From Flavobacterium sp. (lineage in GTDB: Bacteria > Bacteroidota > Bacteroidia > Flavobacteriales > Flavobacteriaceae): DNA of 64,000 nt. Below the pieces are notes generated by a model, which worked only from the letters and a program-made list of their open reading frames with translations, searched no databases and was not told the origin of the DNA. The stretch covers positions 1 to 64,000 of the forward strand of contig JACMOK010000084.1 in NCBI GenBank assembly GCA_014378065.1. Direction: 5' to 3'. The translations under genes were made by a program, and so were the position numbers. Positions 23,394 to 33,243 of this stretch are shown here, piece by piece; the first letter of the stretch is position 1; every line of letters begins with the position of its first letter.

Positions 23394-26300
23394 TTATTTT
23401 GTAATTGTTATTTTTGTTTTTATTTGGTCGAATTCTATTTCGGTTCCATTGGTTATATTTTCTTCGAAGACTAATGTCTCTGTCAAGGTTTCGGACTTGA
23501 TATACGTTTCATTTGCCGATACGGCTTTCTCAAGTTCCGGATTTTTTTGCAAATATACTTTTATCTTATCGGTAACTTCGAATCCCGAATCTTTTCGGAT
23601 GTTTTGGATGCGGTTGACCAACTCTCTTGCGATGCCCTCCTGCTTCAGGGTTTCTGACAGGGTGATGTCAAGTGCGACCGTGATTCCGTTGGAATGAGCA
23701 ACCAGCCAACCTTCAATATCTTGCGAAGAAATTTCTACATCCTCCTGTGATAAAGTTATAGCATTTCCCGAAACTTCAATATCGAGGAAACCCAGCGTAT
23801 CGAGTTGGTTGATTTGTGCTGGCGTAAAGCCTTGTATTTGCTTGGAAATCAATCCCATATCCTTTCCAAAACGCGGTCCTAAAGTTTTGAAATTGGGTTT
23901 GATTTGTTTGATTAAAATTCCAGATGCATCGTCTAAAAGTTCAATTTCTTTAACATTTACTTCAGCCTTTATCAGGTCAGAAATGGCTTCAATTTCGAGC
24001 CTCTGACTGGCGTCAAGTACTGGAATCATTACCTTTTGCAAAGGTTGTCGGACCTTAATCATTTCCTTTTTTCGCAGGGATAAAACCAGCGAGGAAATGG
24101 TTTGGGCTTTTTGCATTTTGCGCTCTAACATTTTATTAACAAAGTTTTCAACGTGTTTTGGAAATTCTGCCAAATGTACACTGTCGTATTTTTCTGACTG
24201 TGTTGACAACGTTAAATCTCTGTAAAGCTTGTCCATAAAGAAAGGGGCTATGGGTGCACCCAATTTGCTGATCGTTAGCAAGCAAGTGTAAAGCGTTTGA
24301 TAGGCGGCAATTTTATCGTGACCGTATTCGCCCTTCCAAAAACGGCGGCGACACAAACGCACATACCAGTTGCTTAAGTTCTCTTGTACAAAATCGGAAA
24401 TCGCACGTGCCGCTTTAGTCGGTTCATAATCTCCATAATAACCATCTACTTCTTTAATCAGTGTATTTAATTCTGAAATAATCCATTGGTCAATTTCGGG
24501 TCTTTCGAGTAATGGAATTTCCGCTTCGGCATATTGGAAATTATCGATATTTGCATACAAGGCAAAGAAAGAGTAAGTGTTGTATAGGGTTCCGAAGAAT
24601 TTTCGGCGCACCTCAGCAATACCTTCCAAATCAAATTTTAAATTGTCCCACGGATTGGCATTTGAAATCATGTACCATCTGGTGGCATCAGGACCAAATT
24701 CCTCAATAGTATCGAATGGATCTGTGGCATTGCCCAAACGTTTAGACATCTTTTGTCCGTTTTTATCCAATACTAATCCGTTAGACACTACGTTTTTATA
24801 AGCAATCCGATCAAAAACTAAGGTTCCGATGGTATGCAACGTATAAAACCAACCTCGGGTTTGGTCAACGCCTTCGGCAATAAAATCGGCAGGAAAATCC
24901 TTATTTTCGTCAATTTTATCCTTGTTTTCAAAAGGATAATGCCATTGCGCGTAAGGCATAGCGCCTGAATCAAACCATACATCGATCAAGTCTGCTTCGC
25001 GCTTCATCGGTTTGCCAGATTTAGAAACCAAAGTAATGGTATCAACTATGTTTTTGTGCAGATCGACGAGATCGTAATTTGCTTCTTCCATATTCGCAAT
25101 CACAAATCCTTGATAAGGGTTTGTTTTTTGGAAACCCGCTTTGATGGCTTTTTCAATTTCATGGTACAATTCTTCAACAGAGCCTATCAGAATTTCTTCG
25201 CGTTGGTCTTCGGTTCTCCAAATGGGCAGTGGAATGCCCCAATAGCGGGAACGTGATAAGTTCCAATCGTTAGCGCTTTTGAGCCAATTCCCGAATCGAC
25301 CTTCCCCAGTAGCTTTTGGTTTCCAGTTGATCGTTTCATTGAGCTCGAACATGCGGTCGCGCACGTCGGTAACTTTGATAAACCAAGAATCTAGCGGATA
25401 GTACAAAAGTGGTTCATCGGTTCGCCAGCTGTGTGGGTAACTGTGAACATATTTTTCTACTTTAAATGCGCCATTGGTTTCTTTGAGGAGTATGGCCAGT
25501 TCAACATCTACAGAACGTTCGGGTGCTTTGCCTTCATCATAATATTCATTCTTGACGTATTTCCCGGCATAATCGCCCATGTGGAAAGTAAATTTTCCTT
25601 GCAAATCGACAAGCGGAACAGCATTCCCGTTTTCGTCTAAAACCAACATTGGCGGTATTTCCGGAATGGCTTCTTTGGCCACTTTTGCATCATCGGCTCC
25701 AAATGTTGGGGCGGTATGTACGATTCCGGTTCCGTCTTCTGTGGTAACAAAATCGCCAGCAATCACCCGGTAAGCATGTTGCGCATTTTGGTATGGCTGG
25801 GCAAACTTTAGCAATTGCTCATAACGAATTCCGACAAGATCATCGCCTTTGCATGTTGTGATTACTTGAAAGGGAATTGGCTTGTCACCCGATTTAAAAT
25901 GGTCAAAATCGCCTTTGTCTTTGCTTTCAAAAAAACCTTTGCTAAATTGTTTTCCTATTAAATTTTTAGCCAAGATGACATTAATCGGATCGTAAGTATA
26001 CTGGTTAAAAGACCTTACCAATGCATACTCTATTTTTGGCCCCACTGTCAATGCTGTATTAGATGGCAGCGTCCATGGCGTGGTTGTCCATGCTAAAATG
26101 TGAATGTCCCCAAATCCTTGTAAAAAACAAGGTAGCGTTTCCATTTTGGCTTTGAATTGTGCCACAATCGTTGTATCGGTAACATCGCGGTAACTGCCGG
26201 GTTGGTTGACTTCGTGCGAACTCAATCCGGTACCAGCTTTTGGAGAATACGGTTGAATGGTGTAGCCTTTATACATCAAATCTTTGTTGTAGATCTGTTT

Positions 26301-26795
26301 TAAAAGCCACCAAACGCTTTCCATATATTTGGATTTATAGGTCACGTATGGGTTTTCCATATCGACCCAATAGCCCATTTTTTCTGTCAGATCATTCCAT
26401 ACGTCGGTGTAACGCATGACGGTTTTTTTGCAGGCTTCGTTGTATTCTTCAATCGTAATGGTTTTGCCGATGTCGTCTTTGGTAATGCCAAGTTCTTTTT
26501 CTGTACCCAATTCTACCGGAAGCCCATGCGTATCCCAGCCGGCCTTTCTTTTTACCTGAAACCCCTTTTGGGTTTTGTACCTGCAGAAAATATCTTTAAT
26601 GGCCCGAGCCATCACGTGGTGAATTCCTGGCAATCCGTTGGCCGATGGCGGACCTTCAAAAAACACAAACGGTTGGTTTCCTTCGCGGGTGGTGATGCTC
26701 TTTTCGAATATGTTTTCACTTTTCCAGAATTCTAGAACTTCTGATGCGACTTTGGGCAAGTCAAGTCCTTTGTATTCAGTAAATTTGGTGTTCAT
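23394..26795 (-). CDS. ileS: Isoleucyl-tRNA synthetase (eukaryote-like type)
   Basis: Charges tRNA-Ile. With the ATG at 26793-26795 the product is 1133 aa. It shows PPSANGLPGIHHVMAR (HIGH-equivalent HHVM), AGWDTHGLPVE, an editing (CP1) domain with LAWTTTPWTLPSNTAL, WFDSGAMPYAQWHYP, the KMSKR loop in GQKMSKRLGN, an anticodon-binding domain and a long C-terminal extension. The length and GWDTHGLPVE point to the eukaryote-like IleRS2 type rather than the roughly 930-aa E. coli type. It is followed by the dksA-like gene after 7 nt. The open frame extends 7 codons upstream of the chosen start. Confidence 0.96.
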   Translation of the reverse strand: MNTKFTEYKGLDLPKVASEVLEFWKSENIFEKSITTREGNQPFVFFEGPPSANGLPGIHHVMARAIKDIFCRYKTQKGFQVKRKAGWDTHGLPVELGTEKELGITKDDIGKTITIEEYNEACKKTVMRYTDVWNDLTEKMGYWVDMENPYVTYKSKYMESVWWLLKQIYNKDLMYKGYTIQPYSPKAGTGLSSHEVNQPGSYRDVTDTTIVAQFKAKMETLPCFLQGFGDIHILAWTTTPWTLPSNTALTVGPKIEYALVRSFNQYTYDPINVILAKNLIGKQFSKGFFESKDKGDFDHFKSGDKPIPFQVITTCKGDDLVGIRYEQLLKFAQPYQNAQHAYRVIAGDFVTTEDGTGIVHTAPTFGADDAKVAKEAIPEIPPMLVLDENGNAVPLVDLQGKFTFHMGDYAGKYVKNEYYDEGKAPERSVDVELAILLKETNGAFKVEKYVHSYPHSWRTDEPLLYYPLDSWFIKVTDVRDRMFELNETINWKPKATGEGRFGNWLKSANDWNLSRSRYWGIPLPIWRTEDQREEILIGSVEELYHEIEKAIKAGFQKTNPYQGFVIANMEEANYDLVDLHKNIVDTITLVSKSGKPMKREADLIDVWFDSGAMPYAQWHYPFENKDKIDENKDFPADFIAEGVDQTRGWFYTLHTIGTLVFDRIAYKNVVSNGLVLDKNGQKMSKRLGNATDPFDTIEEFGPDATRWYMISNANPWDNLKFDLEGIAEVRRKFFGTLYNTYSFFALYANIDNFQYAEAEIPLLERPEIDQWIISELNTLIKEVDGYYGDYEPTKAARAISDFVQENLSNWYVRLCRRRFWKGEYGHDKIAAYQTLYTCLLTISKLGAPIAPFFMDKLYRDLTLSTQSEKYDSVHLAEFPKHVENFVNKMLERKMQKAQTISSLVLSLRKKEMIKVRQPLQKVMIPVLDASQRLEIEAISDLIKAEVNVKEIELLDDASGILIKQIKPNFKTLGPRFGKDMGLISKQIQGFTPAQINQLDTLGFLDIEVSGNAITLSQEDVEISSQDIEGWLVAHSNGITVALDITLSETLKQEGIARELVNRIQNIRKDSGFEVTDKIKVYLQKNPELEKAVSANETYIKSETLTETLVFEENITNGTEIEFDQIKTKITITK

Positions 26796-26961
26796 TTGGC
26801 TGTTTTCTAAAATCAATCGGCGAAGGTAATGATTTTTTTAAAAACTATGTACAATTAAGCCGAAAGAGCGAAGTGGAAAGACAATCGAAGTAAGTTTTAA
26901 TTATTGTTTGCGATAATTGCCTATTTTTAGATCATGATAATTGTGTTCACACTACTATTTT

Positions 26962-27609
26962 ATGCAAAAAATATTTAAAGAACCAAAAGCACAGCGCCTG
27001 ATTTTGATCGTGCTGGCGATTTTAGGATGGTTTGCGCTCACTATCCAATTTTACCTCAACATCAACAGTAAAGTGGCGCCGTTTTCGGAAATTTTGATCC
27101 GTTACTTTAGCTACTTCACAATACTTACCAATCTTTTGGCGGCCTTTTACTGCACTTCGCAACTACTCCCTTCACGTTTTACCCTTTACTTTTCTAATTC
27201 GAAAAGAATCACTGCCATTGCGGTTTATATTTTAATCGTGGGTTTGGTCTACAATGTTATTCTGCGCTTTCTCTGGCACCCTCAGGGTTTGCAAATGATC
27301 GTAGACGAATTGCTCCACAGCGTTATTCCTTCATTATTTTTAGCATATTGGTTGTTATTTGTTAAAAAAGACACTCTGGAATGGCGTGATTTTTTAACAT
27401 GGCTTTGGTATCCGATGGCTTATTTAGCATGGGTGTTAATACGAGGTTCGTTTTCTGGATTTTACCCTTATCCGTTTCTAAACAAAACCCAACTTGGCAC
27501 AACCGCCGTGTTGTGGAATTCCTTCGGTGTGGCTTTATTGTTTGTGATTTTTTCACTGCTTTTCATTGGAATTGGAAAGACGCGAAAGAATTCAACCCAG
27601 TCTAACTGA
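26962..27609 (+). CDS. Pr6Pr family membrane protein
   Basis: A 215-aa integral membrane protein with about six hydrophobic helices. It resembles the Pr6Pr family of six-helix proteins: SEILIRYFSYFTILTNLLAAFY in the second helix region, NVILRFLWHPQG, DELLHSVIPSLFLAYWLLF, and WLWYPMAYLAWVLIRGSFSGFYPYPF. Conserved polar residues (YFTILTN, HS, WYP, YPYPF) lie within or beside helices. The function is unknown. The ATG at 26962 is preferred over the TTG at 26941. Its 3' end overlaps the recO 3' end by 8 nt. Confidence 0.82.
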   Translation: MQKIFKEPKAQRLILIVLAILGWFALTIQFYLNINSKVAPFSEILIRYFSYFTILTNLLAAFYCTSQLLPSRFTLYFSNSKRITAIAVYILIVGLVYNVILRFLWHPQGLQMIVDELLHSVIPSLFLAYWLLFVKKDTLEWRDFLTWLWYPMAYLAWVLIRGSFSGFYPYPFLNKTQLGTTAVLWNSFGVALLFVIFSLLFIGIGKTRKNSTQSN

Positions 27610-28315
27610 ACACTTCTTTCAACACTTCTAACGATTTTGGCTTTTTAAACCCATCCAGATGGATGCTATAATAATCGAGTAAAATTTTGAGTAAAATTTG
27701 GCGCTCGATGACGTGAAACGTTTTTTGATCGTTGTCAAATTTTAAGCTGATTAATTTGCGCAGCAGTTGGGTTTCGTGTTCTGACAAAGAACTGATGGCA
27801 TGAAATGGTGTAAAAACACCTTCGTTCATTTCAAAAAAAGTCAAATTAAGGTCGGAAACATCGGGATAAAAACCAAGATATTTAGTCGTTTCCAACAATA
27901 AGATCAAATGGAAGTTGGAAATATCCGCATGCTGGTCGAGCCAGTGTAAAGCCGTTTCGAGAAATACAAACAGTGATTCGTTTTTTTCTTCCTCGTGAAT
28001 GGCGTGATGAAGCACTTCTGAAACGAACAAGATGATGGTACTTTTAACGACATCAGAATGGATGGATTGAAAGGGGGAAGCAATTTTGATTTCTTTAAAA
28101 TGCTCTAGTGTTCCTTTGTTTTTATGCACCGCCTCGATTTCTAAAATGGTCAACGGTTGGAAATAAGCAATTTTTTGATTTGTCTTGCGCGAGGAAAAAG
28201 CATCTCGCACAAAGTACGATTTCAATCCGTCTGACAGCGTAAAACATTTTACGATCAAACTTTTTTCTTGGTATTTTAATACCGAAATGACTATGGCTTT
28301 GGTTTTGATCTGCAC
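27602..28315 (-). CDS. recO: DNA repair protein RecO
   Basis: Works with RecR and RecF to load RecA onto single-strand gaps. The 237-aa protein has the N-terminal OB-fold start IKTKAIVISVLKYQEKSLIV, the YFQPLTILEIE strand and a helical C-terminal domain with LLETTKYLGFYPD. The zinc-finger cysteines of some RecO proteins are absent, as in many Bacteroidota. Its last 8 nt overlap the convergent Pr6Pr gene. It starts 25 nt after porZ on the same strand, so the two may be co-transcribed. Confidence 0.93.
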   Translation of the reverse strand: MQIKTKAIVISVLKYQEKSLIVKCFTLSDGLKSYFVRDAFSSRKTNQKIAYFQPLTILEIEAVHKNKGTLEHFKEIKIASPFQSIHSDVVKSTIILFVSEVLHHAIHEEEKNESLFVFLETALHWLDQHADISNFHLILLLETTKYLGFYPDVSDLNLTFFEMNEGVFTPFHAISSLSEHETQLLRKLISLKFDNDQKTFHVIERQILLKILLDYYSIHLDGFKKPKSLEVLKEVFS

Positions 28316-28340
28316 AGTGATAAAAGGTTGGCTAGCGTAA

Positions 28341-30662
28341 TTATCGAATAATCATTACTTTTTTGACTTTCGTTTGACTGCCATCTTCGGCCGAAATAAA
28401 AATCATATACACTCCTGACGCTACTTTATACTTCCCGAAAGCCATAGTATCCCATTCTAGGGTGCCGCCTTCTGAAACGGTTTCATATACCAGATTGCCT
28501 TCAATATCTGTGATTTTAACATGGGCTTGGTCAAGTAATCCACTTACTTTAACCGTCCCATAATAGTTCGGTCGAACCGGATTTGGAAAAACAAAAACGT
28601 TATTCAAATTGTCGTTTGCATCGGTAGCCGTGCCTTTAAAGGACACCATGCCTTTTGTAGTGGCAAAAAAAACTTCTCCTGTAGTGCCACTGATATCAAT
28701 ATCATTGATGCTGTTGCTTGGCAATGGAGAGTTGGTTTCATCAAAATGATGAATTGTTTGTTGTCCGTTTGGAGATACTAGAAACACGCCCGAATCGGCA
28801 GTGCCAATCCATTTGTTGTTTGCACCATCAACTACAATATCGGTAATGGATTGTTCGTATAATAATTCCTGTGCCACTTGGGTACCATCGATAGTTTCAT
28901 TAAAGATGATGGGATCAGATGTCATTTGACCTTCTGACAAAAAAATATCGACGCTCGAGAGTACTCGCAATCCCTTGCGGGTGCCGATCCACAATTGGTT
29001 CCTGTTGTCTACTGCGATTGCTTTGGTGTCATTTGAAGGAAGATTGCCTAGCTGATCGGTTTCTCTAATGGTTTTGAATTCGGTGTTGCTGTAGGTTTCA
29101 TTAAACGCAATAACGCCATCATTCAATGTAGACATCCATTTGGTTCCGTTTTTATCGATAACTATTTTTCCTAATTTGAACAAATTAAAATTGGAATAAA
29201 TCCCTTGCAAATTGAATGATTTCCATTGTCCGTTGGCTTGGAATACTTTTAATGCTTTTGTTTGTAAACTGCTATCGAGCCATAAATTTCCTGTTTTATC
29301 AAAAGCAGCGCCATTGATCCAGATGTTTTCGGGCCCTACGCCTCCTATAGGCTGCAATCCATCTGATCCAGTATTGGATTCGTCGTACAGCGTTACGGCC
29401 TGATCATTTTCTAATTTTAACAATCCTGAAAAAAAAGAACTTATAAAAACTTGGTTTTCGTTACTGGGATTAATCGTAATTCTAGAAAGTGCTTTTGCGC
29501 CTAACAGATTTTCATACCGGATGTGTTTCCAGCCAGTCTGATTGTTGAATTTGCTGATGCCGAACTGGGCAGGCGAAAATCCGAAATAAGTGTAAGGGTT
29601 GTAATTGATGTCGTAGCCTCCATAAACTGCCCAAAGATTCTGAGTAGTGGCATTTATGGCAAACACAGCATTTCTCGTGGCGCCTGCCGGTGTTATGTTA
29701 TCAAAAGTAGCGGGTGAGAGCGACGTGACATACAGCCCATTTTCTACCGTACCAACATAAATATCGTCGTTTGTAACGGTAGCGCAGGAAAATTTTACAA
29801 CTTCATTTACAATTTCGTTGCTGTTAAGGTTTCTAATTTGAGTCAAGGCAGCGTTATAAATGTAGACATGATTGGGCGTGGTTACTATTAGATAAGTGCC
29901 GCTCTTTCTCATGTCGGTCGATGGTTGTAAAAGTGACACCGGATTGCCGAAAGTGGCTCCTTGCCAGGTATACAAAAAACCAGTATTAGAAACAGCCAGT
30001 AAATTGGTTCCAAAAGTTTCTACGCCAGTCCATCCGTTCGCATCAAGTGTAGTCCACTGGTTAAAATCATTTAAATTAGGATTGGTAATTAACGCGCTTC
30101 TCATTCCATTTGTAAAAGTTGCCGCGTAGATTCTGTCCTGAAAAACAGCCGTTTGTTTTACTATAATCTGAGCCCCGTTATTTCCTATAAAATAGGTGTC
30201 ACCAAATTGCAAAGTCGCAAGATTGTATTGCACAATTCCAAAATCACAAGAAAGATATGCGATGCCGTTGTACTCCATAAAATGATTGATTTTTTTGATG
30301 TTGGGCGGCAACGCTTTATTGATAATATCTACTACATTTAGCATTGCACCGGTAACATCATCAATCACAATCATCAGTCCGTTTTCATAGCCTATCAACG
30401 TTTTTTTAAAATTGGCGCTGTGGTAAATGGAGGAAATTGTCAATCCCGAAAGTCCGTCAATTGTGTTTGTCGTTTTAATCGTTCCTGAAACGAGGTCTTT
30501 GGAAAACAATGCATTTTCAGATGCCGCCACGATTTTATTAGGAGCTTCAGCGAGATCTTTGATTTCATTGTATGAAAAATAGCCTTTCCACAATTTGCTG
30601 TTTTGCGCAACGGTGCTCTGAATAGCAAAAAGAATTAAAAAAGAGAGCAGCTGTTTTTTCAT
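28341..30662 (-). CDS. porZ: PorZ-like type IX secretion system protein
   Basis: A 773-aa exported protein with a signal peptide (MKKQLLSFLILFAIQSTVAQ; ATG at 30660-30662). Most of it is two-component-regulator-type beta-propeller repeats, for example ITINPSNENQVFISSFFSGL, NLWLDSSL, TKWMSTLNDGVIAFN, NQLWIGTRKGLRVLS and NKWIGTADSGVFLVS. The last 80 residues form a T9SS C-terminal domain (VFPNPVRPNYYGTVKVSGL to KKVMIIR). This layout matches PorZ, a surface component of the type IX secretion machinery that handles A-LPS delivery in Porphyromonas. Adjacency to recO supports it. A -7 box is at 30687-30694. Confidence 0.87.
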   Translation of the reverse strand: MKKQLLSFLILFAIQSTVAQNSKLWKGYFSYNEIKDLAEAPNKIVAASENALFSKDLVSGTIKTTNTIDGLSGLTISSIYHSANFKKTLIGYENGLMIVIDDVTGAMLNVVDIINKALPPNIKKINHFMEYNGIAYLSCDFGIVQYNLATLQFGDTYFIGNNGAQIIVKQTAVFQDRIYAATFTNGMRSALITNPNLNDFNQWTTLDANGWTGVETFGTNLLAVSNTGFLYTWQGATFGNPVSLLQPSTDMRKSGTYLIVTTPNHVYIYNAALTQIRNLNSNEIVNEVVKFSCATVTNDDIYVGTVENGLYVTSLSPATFDNITPAGATRNAVFAINATTQNLWAVYGGYDINYNPYTYFGFSPAQFGISKFNNQTGWKHIRYENLLGAKALSRITINPSNENQVFISSFFSGLLKLENDQAVTLYDESNTGSDGLQPIGGVGPENIWINGAAFDKTGNLWLDSSLQTKALKVFQANGQWKSFNLQGIYSNFNLFKLGKIVIDKNGTKWMSTLNDGVIAFNETYSNTEFKTIRETDQLGNLPSNDTKAIAVDNRNQLWIGTRKGLRVLSSVDIFLSEGQMTSDPIIFNETIDGTQVAQELLYEQSITDIVVDGANNKWIGTADSGVFLVSPNGQQTIHHFDETNSPLPSNSINDIDISGTTGEVFFATTKGMVSFKGTATDANDNLNNVFVFPNPVRPNYYGTVKVSGLLDQAHVKITDIEGNLVYETVSEGGTLEWDTMAFGKYKVASGVYMIFISAEDGSQTKVKKVMIIR

Positions 30663-30686
30663 TATGCTTTTAATCGAGTTGAGAGA

Positions 30687-30694
30687 CAAATGTA
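30687..30694 (-). promoter_or_regulatory. Candidate -7 promoter element of porZ
   Basis: TACATTTG on the minus strand, 24 nt upstream of the porZ ATG, matches TAnnTTTG; no clear -33 box. Confidence 0.4.
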
Positions 30695-30736
30695 ATACAA
30701 ACGAAATTAATTGTTTTTTAATATAGCGACCAAAAA

Positions 30737-30771
30737 AAATGCCTTTCAACTGAAATCAGCGAAAGGCATTT
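30737..30771 (-). terminator. Intrinsic terminator after gdhA
   Basis: AAATGCCTTTC (30737-30747) and GAAAGGCATTT (30761-30771) form an 11-bp perfect stem. On the minus strand it runs into seven or more T. It is 19 nt beyond the gdhA stop. Confidence 0.8.
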
Positions 30772-30790
30772 GATTTTATTTACAGTTACA

Positions 30791-32134
30791 TTAAACTACA
30801 CCTTGGCCTAGCATTGCATCGGCAACTTTTACGAATCCGGCAACATTGGCTCCTTTAACGTAGTCAACGTACCCTTTTCCATCAGAACCATATTTTACGC
30901 AAGACGCGTGTATGTCTAACATAATTCTTTTTAGTCTTTCATCAACTTCTTCAGAACTCCAGCTTAAACGCAACGAGTTTTGCGACATTTCAAGACCAGA
31001 AGTGGCTACTCCCCCTGCATTCGAAGCTTTTCCTGGGGCAAATAATATTTTTGCTTTTTGAAATACTTCTACAGCTTCAGGGGTAGATGGCATGTTGGCG
31101 CCTTCAGCTACGCAGATACACCCGTTTTCGACCAACATTTTAGCTTCTGCTTCGTTGAGTTCGTTTTGTGTAGCGCATGGCAATGCAATATCACAACTAA
31201 CTTCCCAAGGCCGTTTCCCAGCAATATATTTTGCTTTTGGATATTTGGTTAAATAATCGCTGATCCTTCCGTAGTTTACATTTTTAATTTCCATTACGTA
31301 CGCTAATTTCTCTGCATCAATTCCATCAGCATCGAGTATATAACCAGCAGAATCTGACATTGTCACTACTTTTCCTCCCAATTGGGTTACTTTTTCAGCA
31401 GCATATTGCGCCACATTTCCAGATCCTGAAATTACAACGGTTTTTCCTTTAAAACTATCCCCTTTGGTGGCAAGCATACTTTGTGCGAAATAGACATCTC
31501 CGTAACCTGTAGCTTCAGGGCGTATTAAAGATCCTCCGAACGAAATACCTTTACCGGTTAAAACGCCGGTAAATTCGTTTCTTAATCTTTTATATTGTCC
31601 GAACATATAACCTACTTCTCTTCCGCCCACCCCGATGTCGCCGGCAGGGACGTCAGTATCGGCACCAATATGCTTAGACAATTCTGTCATAAAGGCTTGG
31701 CAGAAACGCATAATTTCAATATCTGACTTGCCTTTGGGTTCAAAATCGGCACCGCCTTTGCCACCGCCCATTGGCAAGGTGGTCAAACTATTTTTAAATG
31801 TTTGCTCGAAAGCCAAGAATTTTAGGATGCTTAAATTTACAGAAGGGTGAAAACGAATTCCTCCTTTGTAAGGCCCGATGGCTGAATTCATTTGAATTCT
31901 ATAGCCTCTATTTACCTGAGTGGTTCCCGAATCGTCGATCCAGACTACCCGAAACATGATGACGCGTTCGGCTTCAACCATCCGTTCCAAAAGCATCTTG
32001 TTTTGGTATTTTTTATTTTCTTCAATGAAAGGAATTACAGTTTCAGCAACTTCCTTAACTGCTTGCATAAATTCAGGCTCGTTGGGGTTTCTTTTGGAGA
32101 CTGCTTCAATAAAAGTGTTAATGCTTTGTGACAT
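30791..32134 (-). CDS. gdhA: NADP-specific glutamate dehydrogenase
   Basis: Interconverts 2-oxoglutarate plus ammonia and glutamate. With the ATG at 32132-32134 the product is 447 aa, the normal hexameric GDH length. Motifs are GPYKGGIRFHPSV, the catalytic Lys126 in LPMGGGKGGADF, the PAGDIGVGGREVGYMFGQYK segment, LIRPEATGYG and the Rossmann GSGNVAQYAAEKV. The 17-codon upstream extension has no family similarity. It has its own -7 box (32183-32190) and terminator, so it is probably monocistronic. Subfamily (NADP) is inferred from the length and the RPEATGYG region. Confidence 0.95.
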   Translation of the reverse strand: MSQSINTFIEAVSKRNPNEPEFMQAVKEVAETVIPFIEENKKYQNKMLLERMVEAERVIMFRVVWIDDSGTTQVNRGYRIQMNSAIGPYKGGIRFHPSVNLSILKFLAFEQTFKNSLTTLPMGGGKGGADFEPKGKSDIEIMRFCQAFMTELSKHIGADTDVPAGDIGVGGREVGYMFGQYKRLRNEFTGVLTGKGISFGGSLIRPEATGYGDVYFAQSMLATKGDSFKGKTVVISGSGNVAQYAAEKVTQLGGKVVTMSDSAGYILDADGIDAEKLAYVMEIKNVNYGRISDYLTKYPKAKYIAGKRPWEVSCDIALPCATQNELNEAEAKMLVENGCICVAEGANMPSTPEAVEVFQKAKILFAPGKASNAGGVATSGLEMSQNSLRLSWSSEEVDERLKRIMLDIHASCVKYGSDGKGYVDYVKGANVAGFVKVADAMLGQGVV

Positions 32135-32182
32135 GATTATTAGATTGGTAGCGTTTAAGAAAACGTTTTCGTTAATTGGCGA

Positions 32183-32190
32183 CAAATATA
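32183..32190 (-). promoter_or_regulatory. Candidate -7 promoter element of gdhA
   Basis: TATATTTG on the minus strand, 48 nt before the gdhA ATG, is a full match to TAnnTTTG; no clear -33 TTG is seen. Confidence 0.45.
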
Positions 32191-32363
32191 CATTTTATAA
32201 AAATATTCGTAGCCTTTTTTTTATTTTCTGAATTGATTTATTTTTTTGCTGCCAAATTGTAAGGAACCGATCTTTTAAAATCATCTTTTTAAACTATTTG
32301 TGCTTTTTTGCGTACTTGAATAAGTATTTTTTTATTTTATTTTATTAGTGAATGATGTTTTTA

Positions 32364-32371
32364 TATATTTG
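32364..32371 (+). promoter_or_regulatory. Candidate -7 element of the THC0290_0291-like gene
   Basis: TATATTTG, 27 nt before the ATG at 32399, matches TAnnTTTG. Its position supports the downstream ATG rather than the earlier ATG at 32351, because that ATG lies upstream of the box. Confidence 0.45.
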
Positions 32372-32398
32372 TCGAGAATTGAATTAATCTATACGCAA

Positions 32399-33181
32399 AT
32401 GCCCAAATATTTTATCATAACCTTCTTGCTTATATTTGGTTACTCAAATAAAGCACTTGCACAATTTGGATTTTCACATGAAGTGGGTATCATTGCAGGT
32501 CCGGTTGCATTCCAGTCTGATTATGGCGAACGACATAATTTTTCTACCAATGCAGGCAACACTGGCTATGGCATCGGTCTTATTCACTATTTAAATTTTT
32601 CTTACAAGGCAGACTGTAACTGTTATACCCCTGAAACTTATTTTAATGATCACTTTAAATTGCGAAGTGAATTGTCTTACAACAAAACCAATTTACGGCA
32701 TTTTGGAGAATATGTTGATGGTAACCGAAAAAAATTATTCAACCGACAGTTGCGCGCAATGAGGGGTAGCACAGCAGTCACAAATATTGGCATGCAGCTG
32801 GAATTTTTCCCCTTCAGCATTCGCGATTTTACGGCCACTAACGGAGCTTTGGCTCCTTTCATAAGCTTGGGTGGTCAATTCAGTTTTTACGATCCAAAAG
32901 CTTCTTCTACATTAGGTAAGTTAGATACTCCGGCTACTACGCCAATTAAATATTACAATGCAACTCAAAATTCGGGTGGATCGGTTTGGTCTATTGTCGG
33001 AAGTGTGGGCACACGATATAAATTAGCGCCGTTGTCTGATTTGATGGTAGATTTTAGATTGCAGTATTATTTTTCAAATTGGGTGGATGGCTTAAATCCA
33101 AATCCTGCAGTATATCCTGAAAATAAAGCCAATGATTGGTTGGTTTGGTTTAACGTAGGCTATATCTATTATTTGCAATAA
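32399..33181 (+). CDS. THC0290_0291 family outer-membrane-like protein
   Basis: A 260-aa exported protein with a signal peptide (MPKYFIITFLLIFGYSNKALAQ). The rest alternates short amphipathic strands with turns and ends YIYYLQ, suggesting a small outer-membrane beta-barrel. The FGFSHEVGIIAGPVAFQSDYG start resembles the Bacteroidota family known as THC0290_0291. No enzymatic motif is visible and the function is unknown. The start is chosen because the -7 box at 32364-32371 and the signal peptide both point to 32399. It is followed by a strong bidirectional terminator. Confidence 0.8.
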   Translation: MPKYFIITFLLIFGYSNKALAQFGFSHEVGIIAGPVAFQSDYGERHNFSTNAGNTGYGIGLIHYLNFSYKADCNCYTPETYFNDHFKLRSELSYNKTNLRHFGEYVDGNRKKLFNRQLRAMRGSTAVTNIGMQLEFFPFSIRDFTATNGALAPFISLGGQFSFYDPKASSTLGKLDTPATTPIKYYNATQNSGGSVWSIVGSVGTRYKLAPLSDLMVDFRLQYYFSNWVDGLNPNPAVYPENKANDWLVWFNVGYIYYLQ

Positions 33182-33194
33182 AAAGTATTAGTAC

Positions 33195-33230
33195 AAAAAA
33201 AATTCCGTTTAATAAGACGGAATTTTTTTT
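33195..33230. terminator. Bidirectional intrinsic terminator between convergent genes
   Basis: AAAAAAAATTCCGT (33195-33208) and ACGGAATTTTTTTT (33217-33230) form a perfect 14-bp stem with an 8-nt loop and T-runs in both directions. It lies between the 3' ends of the barrel-protein gene and the Cys/Met-metabolism gene. Confidence 0.88.
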
Positions 33231-33243
33231 TAGTATTTATAGT

